From Opitutia bacterium (GTDB lineage Bacteria > Verrucomicrobiota > Verrucomicrobiia > Opitutales > Opitutaceae), in the NCBI GenBank assembly GCA_947461205.1, contig CANHJG010000024.1, positions 1 through 50,104 of the forward strand: DNA of 50,104 nt. Direction: 5' to 3'. A model generated the notes under the pieces. It saw only the letters and a program-made list of their open reading frames with translations. It ran no database searches and was not told where the DNA came from. Made by a program: the position numbers and the translations under genes. Below, piece by piece: positions 16,282 to 25,397 of this stretch; the stretch's first letter is position 1; each line of letters opens with the position of its first letter.

Positions 16282-18603
16282 ATGAAATCGTCCGCCACCC
16301 TGCTTCGCACCCTGCTGACAGTGGGAGTGCTCTCGCCCGCCCTCGGGCAGTCCCTCAAGCCACCCGTCGCACCCGCCACCGAAGAAGTCGTCGAAATGTC
16401 ACCGTTTCTCATTTCGATTGCGTCCGATGGCTCGGATACCCGCATCTCCGAGTCAAACTCCGGTACGTTGATTTCGCGTCCCTTGGAAAAGACGCCCATG
16501 GGAATCTCCGTGTTCAGCTCGGAAATGTTCAAGGAACTCGGCATTTGGAATGCCGACGGCCTCAGCAAGATAGCGCCCGGCATCGCCAACCAGAACAATA
16601 CCTCGTCGGAGGGCACCGGCAACAATACCCAGTATTCTTCTCGCGGCTTTACGGTCATCCCGCGCCGCAACGGTTTCGCTCCCGGCGGCCGGCTCTACGA
16701 CATGACCGGCATCGATCGCGTCGAAGTCATTCGCGGGCCGAACTCCATTCTCTTTGGCCAAAACGACCCGGGCGGCGTGATCAACTACGTCACCAAGCGC
16801 CCCACCATGCGCAATCAGGTCGGCGCGCGCGGGGCCGTCACCGGTGTCGTCGGCAATTTCGATTTCTACCGCGTGCAAACCGACCTCGATATCACGTTAC
16901 TGCCGGGCAAGGTCGCCATCCGGTTGCCGCTGTCCTACACGGAAAACAAGCGTGAATTCAAATGGTTTAAGAACGAGGTCGAAGCCGTGAACCCTTCGAT
17001 TCTCTGGCGTATCTTCCCGAAGACCGAGCTCACGTTCGAGTGGGAGCATCTCGATGTCTATACGCACTTCGCCGCGTTTCAACCGATCGCGTGGACGCCG
17101 CCCGGTGGCACCGAATTCGCCGACGTGACCAAGCGCGGCCTCGGTTACTCTCAGAGTCAGGGCAGCGCGAGTAACTACACCTTTGGTCCCTACTCGCACG
17201 CCAACAACAAACAGACCAACTGGACCCTTGATCTGACTTCACGCCTGACGGACCATATCACGTTCCGCGGCATCTACTCGAACAACAAACGCAACCGCGA
17301 TGAGGTCGTGCCCCAAGGCGGCGATCCATTCCGTCTCGTGCCCGTGCCCTTCCGCGGCCAGGAGACGCAGGATGGCAATCGTATCCGCGGTTACAAGGGC
17401 GACATCCTCGCCCAGTATGACGTCGGCCCCTTCAAGACCCGCACCGTGCTCGGCTACGAATTCAACGAGAACGATTTCTTTGCCCGCACCTGGCGAACAT
17501 TTCAAAACGGCGCGAATCTCAATCTCTTCACGCTCAACGTCGGCTATGATCCGGTCAGCCTCAAGGCCACGCGCGACACCGTCGCCTCCGACTACGCCGG
17601 CTTCCCGCGCAACAACTACGCCTTCAACATCGGCAACATCGTCGCCGATCCCTCCAATCCGTGGCGGCTCGAAGGCGGCCCCTCGCTCGCTCGCCAGAAA
17701 TGGACCAACCAGCGCATTAGCGAAGTCCTCTCCGCCTACGACGATCGCCTCCAGTTGCTCCTCGGCTACGCCCGCGGCAAGAGCACCACCTTCACCTTTG
17801 CCAACACCAACGCCACCCAACTCACGCACGTCCAGACGAGCCAGGCGTCGCAGACGGCCAACGTTTACCAAGTCGGCGTCGGCGTCGCGATCGATCAAAA
17901 GAAGCAGCACATGCTGTTCGTGAATAAGAGCACGAGCTACGCCCCGCAGTTCCTCCTCGATATCAACAATAACTTTCTTCCCTCGCAGACCGCGGTCGGC
18001 ATTGAGGGCGGGTTGAAATCAAAATGGAACGATGCGCTTTCCACCACCGTCACGCTCTTCACGCAAAAGCGCACCAACGTCGGTCGTCAGTTCCAAGACT
18101 TTGTCCTGAACCGCACCTACGGCATTCTGACACCCGGCGAGGAAAGCAAGGGCATCGAACTGGAGGCCTGGTATAAATTCACCTCGCAATTCACCGCGCA
18201 AGTCGCGTTCGCCAAGTTCGATGGCCAAATCACCGGGGCACCCGTCGGCCGGGAATTCCTGATCGGCCGCGAATTGCCGCGCTCGCCGGAGCAGTCGGCG
18301 TCACTCTTCACCAACTACGCCTTCAAAGGTGGCCCGGCCGACGGCATCCGCGTGGGATTTGGTGCCAACTACAAGAACGACACGTGGCTCGATACGGGTC
18401 TAAATCAGCTGACCCTCGGCCGGCGCAGTAGCAGCTACGTCGTGTATTGGATGACCGCCGCCAGGGAATTCAAGCTGGCCAACAAGCGGGCCGTCGCCGT
18501 CCGCCTGAATGTCGGCAACCTGGCCAACAAACTCTACGTCAGCGAAGGATTCACCTACGGTGAACCCCGCAACATCCGCCTGAGCACCGACTACAAATTC
18601 TAG
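16282..18603 (+). CDS. TonB-dependent outer-membrane receptor
   Basis: A 773-residue receptor with a signal peptide ending near ALGQ. It has a short MSPFLIS version (39-45) of the Opitutaceae N-terminal motif, a plug domain with ISVFSSEMFKELGIWNADG and RVEVIRGPNSILFGQNDPGG (about 145-165), and a barrel that ends STDYKF. It is clearly different from the receptor at 7554. It lies 118 bases after the symporter and 84 before the GH130 gene, so it is likely the outer-membrane step of the same uptake system. The ligand is unknown; the enzyme set suggests a mannose- and uronate-containing oligosaccharide. Confidence 0.92.
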   Translation: MKSSATLLRTLLTVGVLSPALGQSLKPPVAPATEEVVEMSPFLISIASDGSDTRISESNSGTLISRPLEKTPMGISVFSSEMFKELGIWNADGLSKIAPGIANQNNTSSEGTGNNTQYSSRGFTVIPRRNGFAPGGRLYDMTGIDRVEVIRGPNSILFGQNDPGGVINYVTKRPTMRNQVGARGAVTGVVGNFDFYRVQTDLDITLLPGKVAIRLPLSYTENKREFKWFKNEVEAVNPSILWRIFPKTELTFEWEHLDVYTHFAAFQPIAWTPPGGTEFADVTKRGLGYSQSQGSASNYTFGPYSHANNKQTNWTLDLTSRLTDHITFRGIYSNNKRNRDEVVPQGGDPFRLVPVPFRGQETQDGNRIRGYKGDILAQYDVGPFKTRTVLGYEFNENDFFARTWRTFQNGANLNLFTLNVGYDPVSLKATRDTVASDYAGFPRNNYAFNIGNIVADPSNPWRLEGGPSLARQKWTNQRISEVLSAYDDRLQLLLGYARGKSTTFTFANTNATQLTHVQTSQASQTANVYQVGVGVAIDQKKQHMLFVNKSTSYAPQFLLDINNNFLPSQTAVGIEGGLKSKWNDALSTTVTLFTQKRTNVGRQFQDFVLNRTYGILTPGEESKGIELEAWYKFTSQFTAQVAFAKFDGQITGAPVGREFLIGRELPRSPEQSASLFTNYAFKGGPADGIRVGFGANYKNDTWLDTGLNQLTLGRRSSSYVVYWMTAAREFKLANKRAVAVRLNVGNLANKLYVSEGFTYGEPRNIRLSTDYKF

Positions 18604-18687
18604 TCCGGCGTTCACCGGTTTCTCCGCACTCCTATGGGCGGCCGTGCCTCTCCGGCTCGTCCGCCCTTTTACTATCTTCCTGCTCCC

Positions 18688-19728
18688 ATGCTCGTCGCCA
18701 CCGATTTTCAACTCACCCGGTTCGCCGGCAATCCCATCCTCGCGCCGAAATCCGATTCACCATGGGAAAGCGTCGTCACCACCAACCCGGGCGCCTGGCA
18801 TGATCCCGCGAGCGGACAGGTGTTTCTGCTCTATCGCGCGGCCGGTAATGACGCCGATCACGTGATCCACCTTGGCCTCGCCACGAGCACCGACGGCTAC
18901 CACTTCACCCGTGCAAGCGATGCACCGGTCGCCTCACCGCTCCCTTTCACGACCGATGGCGGATGCCTCGAAGACCCGCGCATCATCAAATTGGGCGACA
19001 CTTACTACGTCACCGTCGCCTCTCGCCCGTTTCCCCCCGGACGCTACTGGGAGAACGGTTCCGCGGTCCCGCTTCTGCATCATTCCTTCCCGCCCGACTA
19101 CCCGGCCGCTCTGCGTCAAAACCTGACCTCGACCCATCTGTTCCTCACCCGCGATTTCAAGTCGTGGATTCGCGCCGGCCGCATGACCGACCCTTCGCTC
19201 GACGAGCGCGACGTGGTCATCTTCCCCGAACGCGTCGGTGGTCAATGGATCACGCTCCATCGCCCGATGCAGTGGCACGGCGCCGGCTATCCGAATGCCC
19301 ACCCCGCGATCTGGATCGCCCGCAGCGAGGACCTGCTTGCGTGGAAACAACTCCGCCTCCTCGCTCAAGGTCTCGAGACTTGGGAACAAAAAATTGGCGC
19401 CAACAATCCTCCGCTCCGCACTGCGCACGGTTGGCTCCAAATCTACCACGGCGTCGGCGAGGACAAACATTACCGACTCGGCGCGCTCCTCCTCGATCTC
19501 GACGATCCCACTCGCGTCACCCACCGCACCCGGCGTCCGATCTACGAGCCGGTCGCCGACTACGAAACCCGCGGTTTCTACAACGGCGTCTGCTTCCCCT
19601 GCGGTCACGCTCTGATCAACGGCACTTACTTCCTTTACTACGGGGGCGCCGATGTTACCTGCAACGTCGCCACCTGCTCCCTCGACGAGTTGCTCGCTTG
19701 TTTACTTTCCCAACCAGTCGGGCCGTGA
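18688..19728 (+). CDS. GH130-family mannoside phosphorylase/glycosidase
   Basis: A 346-residue five-bladed propeller protein of the GH130 type, with no signal peptide and so cytoplasmic. The key EDPRII motif puts the likely catalytic aspartate at D96. Other family blocks are GNPILAP near the start, VFLLYRA, and the late YHGVGEDKHYRLGALLLDL. GH130 enzymes phosphorolyse or hydrolyse beta-mannosides. The N-terminal block and the motif are clear, but phosphorylase and hydrolase subgroups cannot be separated by eye. The ATG at 18688 after CTCCC is preferred. The gene fits with the GH2 beta-mannosidase encoded later in the same run. Confidence 0.82.
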   Translation: MLVATDFQLTRFAGNPILAPKSDSPWESVVTTNPGAWHDPASGQVFLLYRAAGNDADHVIHLGLATSTDGYHFTRASDAPVASPLPFTTDGGCLEDPRIIKLGDTYYVTVASRPFPPGRYWENGSAVPLLHHSFPPDYPAALRQNLTSTHLFLTRDFKSWIRAGRMTDPSLDERDVVIFPERVGGQWITLHRPMQWHGAGYPNAHPAIWIARSEDLLAWKQLRLLAQGLETWEQKIGANNPPLRTAHGWLQIYHGVGEDKHYRLGALLLDLDDPTRVTHRTRRPIYEPVADYETRGFYNGVCFPCGHALINGTYFLYYGGADVTCNVATCSLDELLACLLSQPVGP

Positions 19729-19771
19729 TTACCCTGGTTGTGCACCGCGGTGATTGCGGCGCGCGTCACTC

Positions 19772-20797
19772 ATGGTCACTCAACACGACATCGCCCGCAG
19801 CCTCGGCCTCTCGCAGACCACCGTTTCGTTTGCGCTCCGCGGCCACCCCATGATTCCGCGGGCGACGGCGAAGCAGGTGCTCGCCGCCGCGAAACATCTC
19901 GGCTACCGCCCCGACCCGCTCATCTCCGCGCTCATGGCCCAGCGCAGTCTCGGTCAAGCCGCCCGGCTCCGCGCCAAGATCGCCTTTGTCACGGCCTTCC
20001 CCTCCCGCGACGAATGGCGTCGCAGCCACTACGCCGCCGGCTGCTTGGATGGCGCCCGCGCCGCCGCCGTCGCCCGCGGTTATCTTTGCGACGTCGTCTG
20101 GCTCTGGGAGCCGGGGATTCAGGGTGAGCGCCTGAGTCAGATTCTTTGGACCCAAAATGTCCAAGGGATCATCCTCGCCCCGCTCCCCGTCGATCTCCCG
20201 CCGATCCCGCTCACGTGGGACAAGTTCGCCGCTGTCACCCTCGACTACTCCCTGGCCAAACCTGAACTCCACCGCGTCGTCGACGACCACGCCTATGGCC
20301 TTGAGCGCGTCATGACGGAGGTTGCAAAACTTGGCTATCGCCGCCCCGGCCTCGTTCTCCGCGCCTCGCAAGACGTGCGCACCCACCACAGCCGCCTCGG
20401 CTCATTTCTCGTCGGCCGCAAACTCCGTCCGGACTGGCAAGACGTCCCGCCGCTCATTCTTCCGGAAGACCGCTGGGATGAAAAACGCTTCGCCGCTTGG
20501 CAGCAGCGCGAACGCCCTGACGTCGTCCTGACGGAGGAAACCGAACTTCCCGCGTCCGCTCGCCGGCTCGGTCTCCGCGTCCCGCGCGATCTCGGCATCG
20601 CTTTTTTTCATAAAGAGCAACCCGCCCGCGAGCTCAGCGGTCTCCAAATCGACTCCCGCAGCGTCGGGGCCATCGCCGCCGCGGTCTTGATGCGCATGAT
20701 CGAAACCAACGACCGTGGCGAACCCGCCGTCCCCACCACGACCCTCGTCAAGTCCTTCAACTGGCACCGCGGGCGCACCCTCCGCGCGCCGGCATGA
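19772..20797 (+). CDS. LacI-family transcriptional regulator
   Basis: A 341-residue regulator. The N-terminal helix-turn-helix is VTQHDIARSLGLSQTTVSFALRG (residues 2-24) with the hinge region ending LGYRPDP. The rest is a periplasmic-binding-protein-like effector domain (VQGIILAPLP, VDDHAYGL, RRPGLVL). It should bind a sugar and control this gene cluster. A TTG at 19754 is in frame, but the ATG at 19772 sits in the standard position before the helix-turn-helix. The stop overlaps the next gene as ATGA (20794-20797), so regulator and esterase are translationally coupled. Its location inside the cluster suggests autoregulation. I found no clear palindromic operator. Confidence 0.9.
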   Translation: MVTQHDIARSLGLSQTTVSFALRGHPMIPRATAKQVLAAAKHLGYRPDPLISALMAQRSLGQAARLRAKIAFVTAFPSRDEWRRSHYAAGCLDGARAAAVARGYLCDVVWLWEPGIQGERLSQILWTQNVQGIILAPLPVDLPPIPLTWDKFAAVTLDYSLAKPELHRVVDDHAYGLERVMTEVAKLGYRRPGLVLRASQDVRTHHSRLGSFLVGRKLRPDWQDVPPLILPEDRWDEKRFAAWQQRERPDVVLTEETELPASARRLGLRVPRDLGIAFFHKEQPARELSGLQIDSRSVGAIAAAVLMRMIETNDRGEPAVPTTTLVKSFNWHRGRTLRAPA

Positions 20798-21897
20798 GCT
20801 CCCTTCCCGACCTCGCTGATCCGGTCATCCGCGTGCGGCGGCCGCTCGCACGTACCGCCGCTGCCCTCGCCCGCGGCCACCTCACCCTCGGTTTTCTGGG
20901 CGGCTCCATCACCGACGCCAAAACCGGCACGCGCTGGCCCGAACCGTTCGTCGCTTGGCTCACCGCCACCTATCGCGCCGTTCGATTCACGATTGAAAAC
21001 GCCGCCCTCGGCGCCACCGGCAGCGACCTCGCCGTCTTCCGCTGCCAGCGCGACATCCTCACTCACGGCTGCGATCTCGTCTTCGTCGAATACGCGGTCA
21101 ACGACTTCGACCAACCCACCGCCCGCCGCAACCGCACTCGCGAGGGCTTGCTGCGCCAACTGCTCGCCGCCGATTGTGACGTCGTCCTCGTGCACGCGTT
21201 TCGCCCCGAGATGCTCGACGCGTTCGTCGCCGGCCAGTTGCCCGCCTCGATCGCCGAATTCGAACGCCTCGCCGAGCACTACGGCGTCGGTTCCGTCAAC
21301 GCCGGGCTCCACTCCCTGCGTCAGGTGCAGTCCGGCTGGCTTACTTGGTCGGAGTGGTTGCCCGACGGTCTCCATCCCGAACAACGCGGCAGTCTCAGCT
21401 ACGCCGAATCCGTCATCACGTTCTTCAACGCCGCACTGGCCGCGACTTCTCCCGCTCCCTCGCCCGCCCTCCTCCCACCGGCCCTCACGCCCGGCGTCTG
21501 GGAACGCATCGCCTTCATCCCGCTTGCGACCGTCACCCGCCACGGCCCCTGGACCCTCCGGCGTTGGACTGCGCACGCATGGATCGACCATGTCCTCCAC
21601 TGCACGGCGCCCGACGCCACGCTGCACGTTCCCTTCACGGGTCGCGGCCTCGTCCTCGCCTTTGATTTCGGCCACGCTTCCGGCGAAATCCGTTATCGCA
21701 TCGATGGCGGCGCGTGGATCGTCACTGCGCGTGAGCGCCCCGCCTGGCTCGGCGCCACCGGCTGGTTTCGCCCCACCGTCATCGCCGACGACCTCGTCTC
21801 CGGTCCGCACCTGTGCGAACTCGTCACCACGCCGGCCATTCATGCCGGCCGGATCGCGACGACCACCACCCTCGCCTTTTTCGGCGTCCTCCTCTGA
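20794..21897 (+). CDS. SGNH/GDSL hydrolase with C-terminal beta-rich domain
   Basis: A 367-residue protein. SGNH blocks: FLGGSIT with nucleophile S38, GATGSD, VEYAVND for block III, and LPDGLHPEQRG carrying the catalytic Asp and His. After about residue 230 comes a beta-rich region (WTLRRW to the C-terminus) that may bind carbohydrate. There is no signal peptide, so it is probably cytoplasmic and acts on oligosaccharides after import. SGNH enzymes in such clusters commonly remove O-acetyl groups from sugars. It overlaps the LacI gene by 4 bases and the next gene by 1 (TGATG at 21895-21899). The acetyl-esterase role is inferred from family and context. Confidence 0.8.
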   Translation: MSSLPDLADPVIRVRRPLARTAAALARGHLTLGFLGGSITDAKTGTRWPEPFVAWLTATYRAVRFTIENAALGATGSDLAVFRCQRDILTHGCDLVFVEYAVNDFDQPTARRNRTREGLLRQLLAADCDVVLVHAFRPEMLDAFVAGQLPASIAEFERLAEHYGVGSVNAGLHSLRQVQSGWLTWSEWLPDGLHPEQRGSLSYAESVITFFNAALAATSPAPSPALLPPALTPGVWERIAFIPLATVTRHGPWTLRRWTAHAWIDHVLHCTAPDATLHVPFTGRGLVLAFDFGHASGEIRYRIDGGAWIVTARERPAWLGATGWFRPTVIADDLVSGPHLCELVTTPAIHAGRIATTTTLAFFGVLL

Positions 21898-24800
21898 TGC
21901 GCGCGTCGTTCCTCCTCCTCTGCCTGCTCCTCGCCACGCTCCCGTCGTCTTCTGCTTTGGCTCAATCGCCCGCCGACTACGCCGCCGTCCGCTCCCGCCT
22001 GCGGGCGGCGCAGACCGGCGGCGACACGCTCGCTGCCACCGATCCCGTCCTCGCGACCAAAGTCACCACGCTCAACACCACGGCCCAAACCCACTGGTCC
22101 ACCCTCAACAAATCCGCCACGCGCACATCGCTCTGGAACGACCTCCCCGTTTCCCCCACGAAATCCGATTCGATCACGCCCCTTTACGACCGCCTGAAAA
22201 CACTGGCCGCCGCCTACGCGACCAACGGAGCCGCGCTCAAAGGCAACCCCGCCCTCCGCGACGACCTCGTTTCCGCGCTCCAGTGGCTCAACGCAAACCA
22301 CTACAACCCCAACCGCCGCTTCTACGACAACTGGTTTCCCTGGCACCTCGCCGTCCCGCTCAACCTCGTCGACATCTTTGCCTGCCTTCACGACGGCCTC
22401 GATCCCGCCGCCCGCACCTCTCTCTACAACACCTACGCGAGCGCGGTGGACTACTACCAATCCACCGCCGGCCCCACCTTTGCCAACACCGGCGCCAACC
22501 GCGTCTGGCGTTCCCGGATCGATGTCGGTCTCGGCGCCGCACTGGAAAGCCCCTCCCGCCTTGCCAGCGGCCGCGACAAACTTTCCGTCGTTCTCCCCTA
22601 CGTCACGTCCGGTGACGGCTTCTACCTCGACGGTTCGTTTATCCAGCACAACACCCACAGCTACACCGGCGGCTATGGTCTCTATCTGATCGCCGAACTT
22701 TCCGCCGTCCTCGAAGCCGTCGCCGCCACCCCGTGGAACGTCACCGATCCCAATCTCGCCAACGTGTTCCGTTGGGTCGACGAAGCCTACGCCCCGGTCC
22801 TGTTTCGCGGCGCGATCATGGATCACACCCGGGGCCGCGAGATTTCCCGCGCCGGCTCCACCGATCACGCCGCCGGTCACCCCACGCTCACCGCCCTCGC
22901 CCGCGTCGCCCAATTCGCGGATCCCGCCGCCGCCGTCCGCTTCCGCTCGCTCGTCAAGGGCCACATTCAGTCCGACGCGTTCCGCACCTACCTCACTTCC
23001 GCCAACCTCGCCGCCGCCGGTCTCGTTAAACCGCTCCTTGACGATTCGTCGCTGCCGGCCGCGCCCGCACTCACCGGCTGTTTCGTTTTTTCCGGCATGG
23101 ATCGCATCGTCCATCACCGCGGCACCTGGGCCTATGCCCTCAGTCTCTCGTCGAAACGGATTTCCAAATACGAAAGTATCAACGCCGAGAATCTCCGCGG
23201 CTGGCACCTCGGTGACGGCGCCGCCTACCTCTACACCGGCGACCTCGCCCACTACGCCGATCAATACTGGCCCACCGCCAATCCTTACCGGCTGGCCGGC
23301 ATCACCGTCGACCCTCGCCCCCGCACCAATGCCGGCACCGCTTCGCCCAACACCCTCGATCCCCGCACGAGCAGGGCGTGGGTCGGCGGCTCCACTGTCC
23401 TCGGCGAATTCGGCAGCGCCGGCCTCGATCACGAGGCCGCTCAGTCCGATCTGCGGGCCAAAAAATCGTGGTTTTTCTTCGATCAGGAAGTCGTCCACCT
23501 CGGCGCCGGCATTGTCACGAGCACCGCCAACGCGAACCGCATCGAGACCGTCGTCGAGCACCGCTTGCTCGGTGCCGCCGGCAACGCCGGTCCCGCCACC
23601 TTTACCGCCAATGGCACGCTGCGGGCCGCGACCTCCGGCGCCACCGAGGTGCTCGCTGCCGTCACCTCCGCACATCTCGCCGTCCCGATGCAGGCCGCTT
23701 ACGGCAACGCCGACATCGGCTACGTCTTCCCCTCTGCAACCACCCTGCACGTGCTCCGCGAGTCCCGCACCGGCAGTTACAGCGATATCAACCAGGGTCC
23801 GTTTACCAGCTCCACCAATCAGACCCGCTCCTACCTGACCCTGTGGTTCGACCACGGCGCTCAACTCACGGGCACGGGCGCCGACTACGCCTACGTCATT
23901 TTGCCCGGAGCCACCGCTGCACGGACTGCCGCCTACGCCCAAACCCCCGACATCGAAATCCTCGCCAACACCACGGCCGTTCAAGCCGTCCGCGACCGCC
24001 CGCTCAAAGCCACCGGCATCAATTTCTGGTCCGCCGCCCGCGTCGCCGACATCGCGTGCGACCGCGCCGCTTCGCTGACGCTCCTGGAACGCGACGGCCA
24101 GCTTCACCTCGGCCTCTCCGATCCCACGCAAGAATCCACCGCCCCCGTCACTCTCGAACTCCCCTACGCTGCCGACTCGCTCGTTACCAAAGACCCCCTC
24201 GTCACCGTCGTCTCGCTCTCGCCGCGGATCCGCCTGCAATTTGCCGTCGCCGGTACGCGCGGCCGTAGCCTCGCCGCCACGTTCAAACTCACCGTCACCC
24301 CCGACTCGGCCCCACTCATCGCCCAACACCCCACCTCGCTCAGCGTCCCCGCCGGGACCACCGTCGCGTTGAACGTCAGCGCGTCGGCCCAACCCGCTCC
24401 TGCGTTTCAGTGGAGCAAAAATGGCGCCCTGATCGCGGGCGCCACCGCCGACACGCTGCTTGTGACCGACGTCGCAGCGGCCGACGCCGCCGCCTACACG
24501 TGCGCGGTCTCCAACGCGCTCGGCACCGTATCCACTCGCCTCGCCACCCTCTCGCTGGCCGCGCCGACCACCGCCCCCTCGCGCCTCGCCAATCTCTCGG
24601 TGCGCAGCCTCGCCGGCACCGGCGCGCAAACGCTCACCGTCGGTTTTGTGCTCGGCGGCGGCGCCCCGGGCGGCCCCAAACCTCTCCTCATCCGCGGCGC
24701 CGGACCGACCCTCGCCGATTTCGGCATAACCACGGCGCTCGCCGATCCCGCCCTTGCCATCTATGCGGGCCCGTCCGTAATCGCGTCCAACGACAACTGG

Positions 24801-25397
24801 TCCGGCGATCCTGCCGTGGTCGCCGCGAGCGCCGCCACCGGCGCCTTCGCCTTCGCGAGCCCCGCGAGCAAAGACGCGGCGCTCTACCGCACGACCTTTT
24901 CCGCCGGTTCCTACACCGCCCAACTCAGCGGTCTCGACGCCACGCCCGGCGTCGGCCTCGCCGAAATCTACGACGCCACGCCCACCGGGACGTTCTCCTC
25001 CTCTACCCCGCGTCTGATCAACGTCTCCGCCCGCACCGTCGTCGGCCTTGATGCCGACCGTCTCATCACCGGCTTCGTCATCGCCGGCCCCACCCCGAAG
25101 ACCGTTCTCGTCCGCGCCATCGGTCCCACGCTCGCCGCTTTTGGCGTGACCGGTGCGCTCGCCGACCCGCAGCTCGAACTTTATGCCGGTAGCAGCAAAC
25201 TCTTCGCGAACGACGACTGGGCCAACTCTCCCGCGCTCGCCGCAACCGCCGCGCGCGTCGGCGCCTTCGCTCTCCCCGCCGCTTCCCGCGACTCCGCGCT
25301 CGTCACGACCCTCGCGCCCGGGGCCTACACCGCACAGGTCTCCGGCGCAACCCACAGCGCCGGCATCGCGCTGGTCGAAGTCTACGACGTTCCGTGA
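21897..25397 (+). CDS. PL8-family polysaccharide lyase with Ig-like and duplicated C-terminal modules
   Basis: A 1166-residue secreted lyase with a signal peptide ending at SALAQ (about 23). The alpha/alpha-toroid domain has the PL8 catalytic residues: N201 (NTGANR), H251 and Y260 (FIQHNTHSYTGGYG), and R314/R318 (TRGREISR). The N-H (50), H-Y (9) and H-R (63) spacings match chondroitin AC lyase and hyaluronate lyase numbering. The beta domains follow to about residue 790. Then come an Ig-like domain (about 803-890) and two related repeats of about 130 residues (896-1031 and 1039-1165), each with a GPTLA-x-FG-x-T element and an ND(N/D)W element. PL8 enzymes cleave next to uronic acids by beta-elimination (hyaluronan, chondroitin or xanthan). 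The neighbouring beta-mannosidase favours a mannose-containing substrate. Confidence 0.85.
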   Translation: MRASFLLLCLLLATLPSSSALAQSPADYAAVRSRLRAAQTGGDTLAATDPVLATKVTTLNTTAQTHWSTLNKSATRTSLWNDLPVSPTKSDSITPLYDRLKTLAAAYATNGAALKGNPALRDDLVSALQWLNANHYNPNRRFYDNWFPWHLAVPLNLVDIFACLHDGLDPAARTSLYNTYASAVDYYQSTAGPTFANTGANRVWRSRIDVGLGAALESPSRLASGRDKLSVVLPYVTSGDGFYLDGSFIQHNTHSYTGGYGLYLIAELSAVLEAVAATPWNVTDPNLANVFRWVDEAYAPVLFRGAIMDHTRGREISRAGSTDHAAGHPTLTALARVAQFADPAAAVRFRSLVKGHIQSDAFRTYLTSANLAAAGLVKPLLDDSSLPAAPALTGCFVFSGMDRIVHHRGTWAYALSLSSKRISKYESINAENLRGWHLGDGAAYLYTGDLAHYADQYWPTANPYRLAGITVDPRPRTNAGTASPNTLDPRTSRAWVGGSTVLGEFGSAGLDHEAAQSDLRAKKSWFFFDQEVVHLGAGIVTSTANANRIETVVEHRLLGAAGNAGPATFTANGTLRAATSGATEVLAAVTSAHLAVPMQAAYGNADIGYVFPSATTLHVLRESRTGSYSDINQGPFTSSTNQTRSYLTLWFDHGAQLTGTGADYAYVILPGATAARTAAYAQTPDIEILANTTAVQAVRDRPLKATGINFWSAARVADIACDRAASLTLLERDGQLHLGLSDPTQESTAPVTLELPYAADSLVTKDPLVTVVSLSPRIRLQFAVAGTRGRSLAATFKLTVTPDSAPLIAQHPTSLSVPAGTTVALNVSASAQPAPAFQWSKNGALIAGATADTLLVTDVAAADAAAYTCAVSNALGTVSTRLATLSLAAPTTAPSRLANLSVRSLAGTGAQTLTVGFVLGGGAPGGPKPLLIRGAGPTLADFGITTALADPALAIYAGPSVIASNDNWSGDPAVVAASAATGAFAFASPASKDAALYRTTFSAGSYTAQLSGLDATPGVGLAEIYDATPTGTFSSSTPRLINVSARTVVGLDADRLITGFVIAGPTPKTVLVRAIGPTLAAFGVTGALADPQLELYAGSSKLFANDDWANSPALAATAARVGAFALPAASRDSALVTTLAPGAYTAQVSGATHSAGIALVEVYDVP

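Noticed and set aside
21840-25355. Very long open frame (1171 codons) on the minus strand
   Set aside because: It is antisense to the PL8 lyase, with Gly/Glu/Val/Arg-rich composition typical of the complement of GC-rich coding sequence, and it has no recognisable motif.
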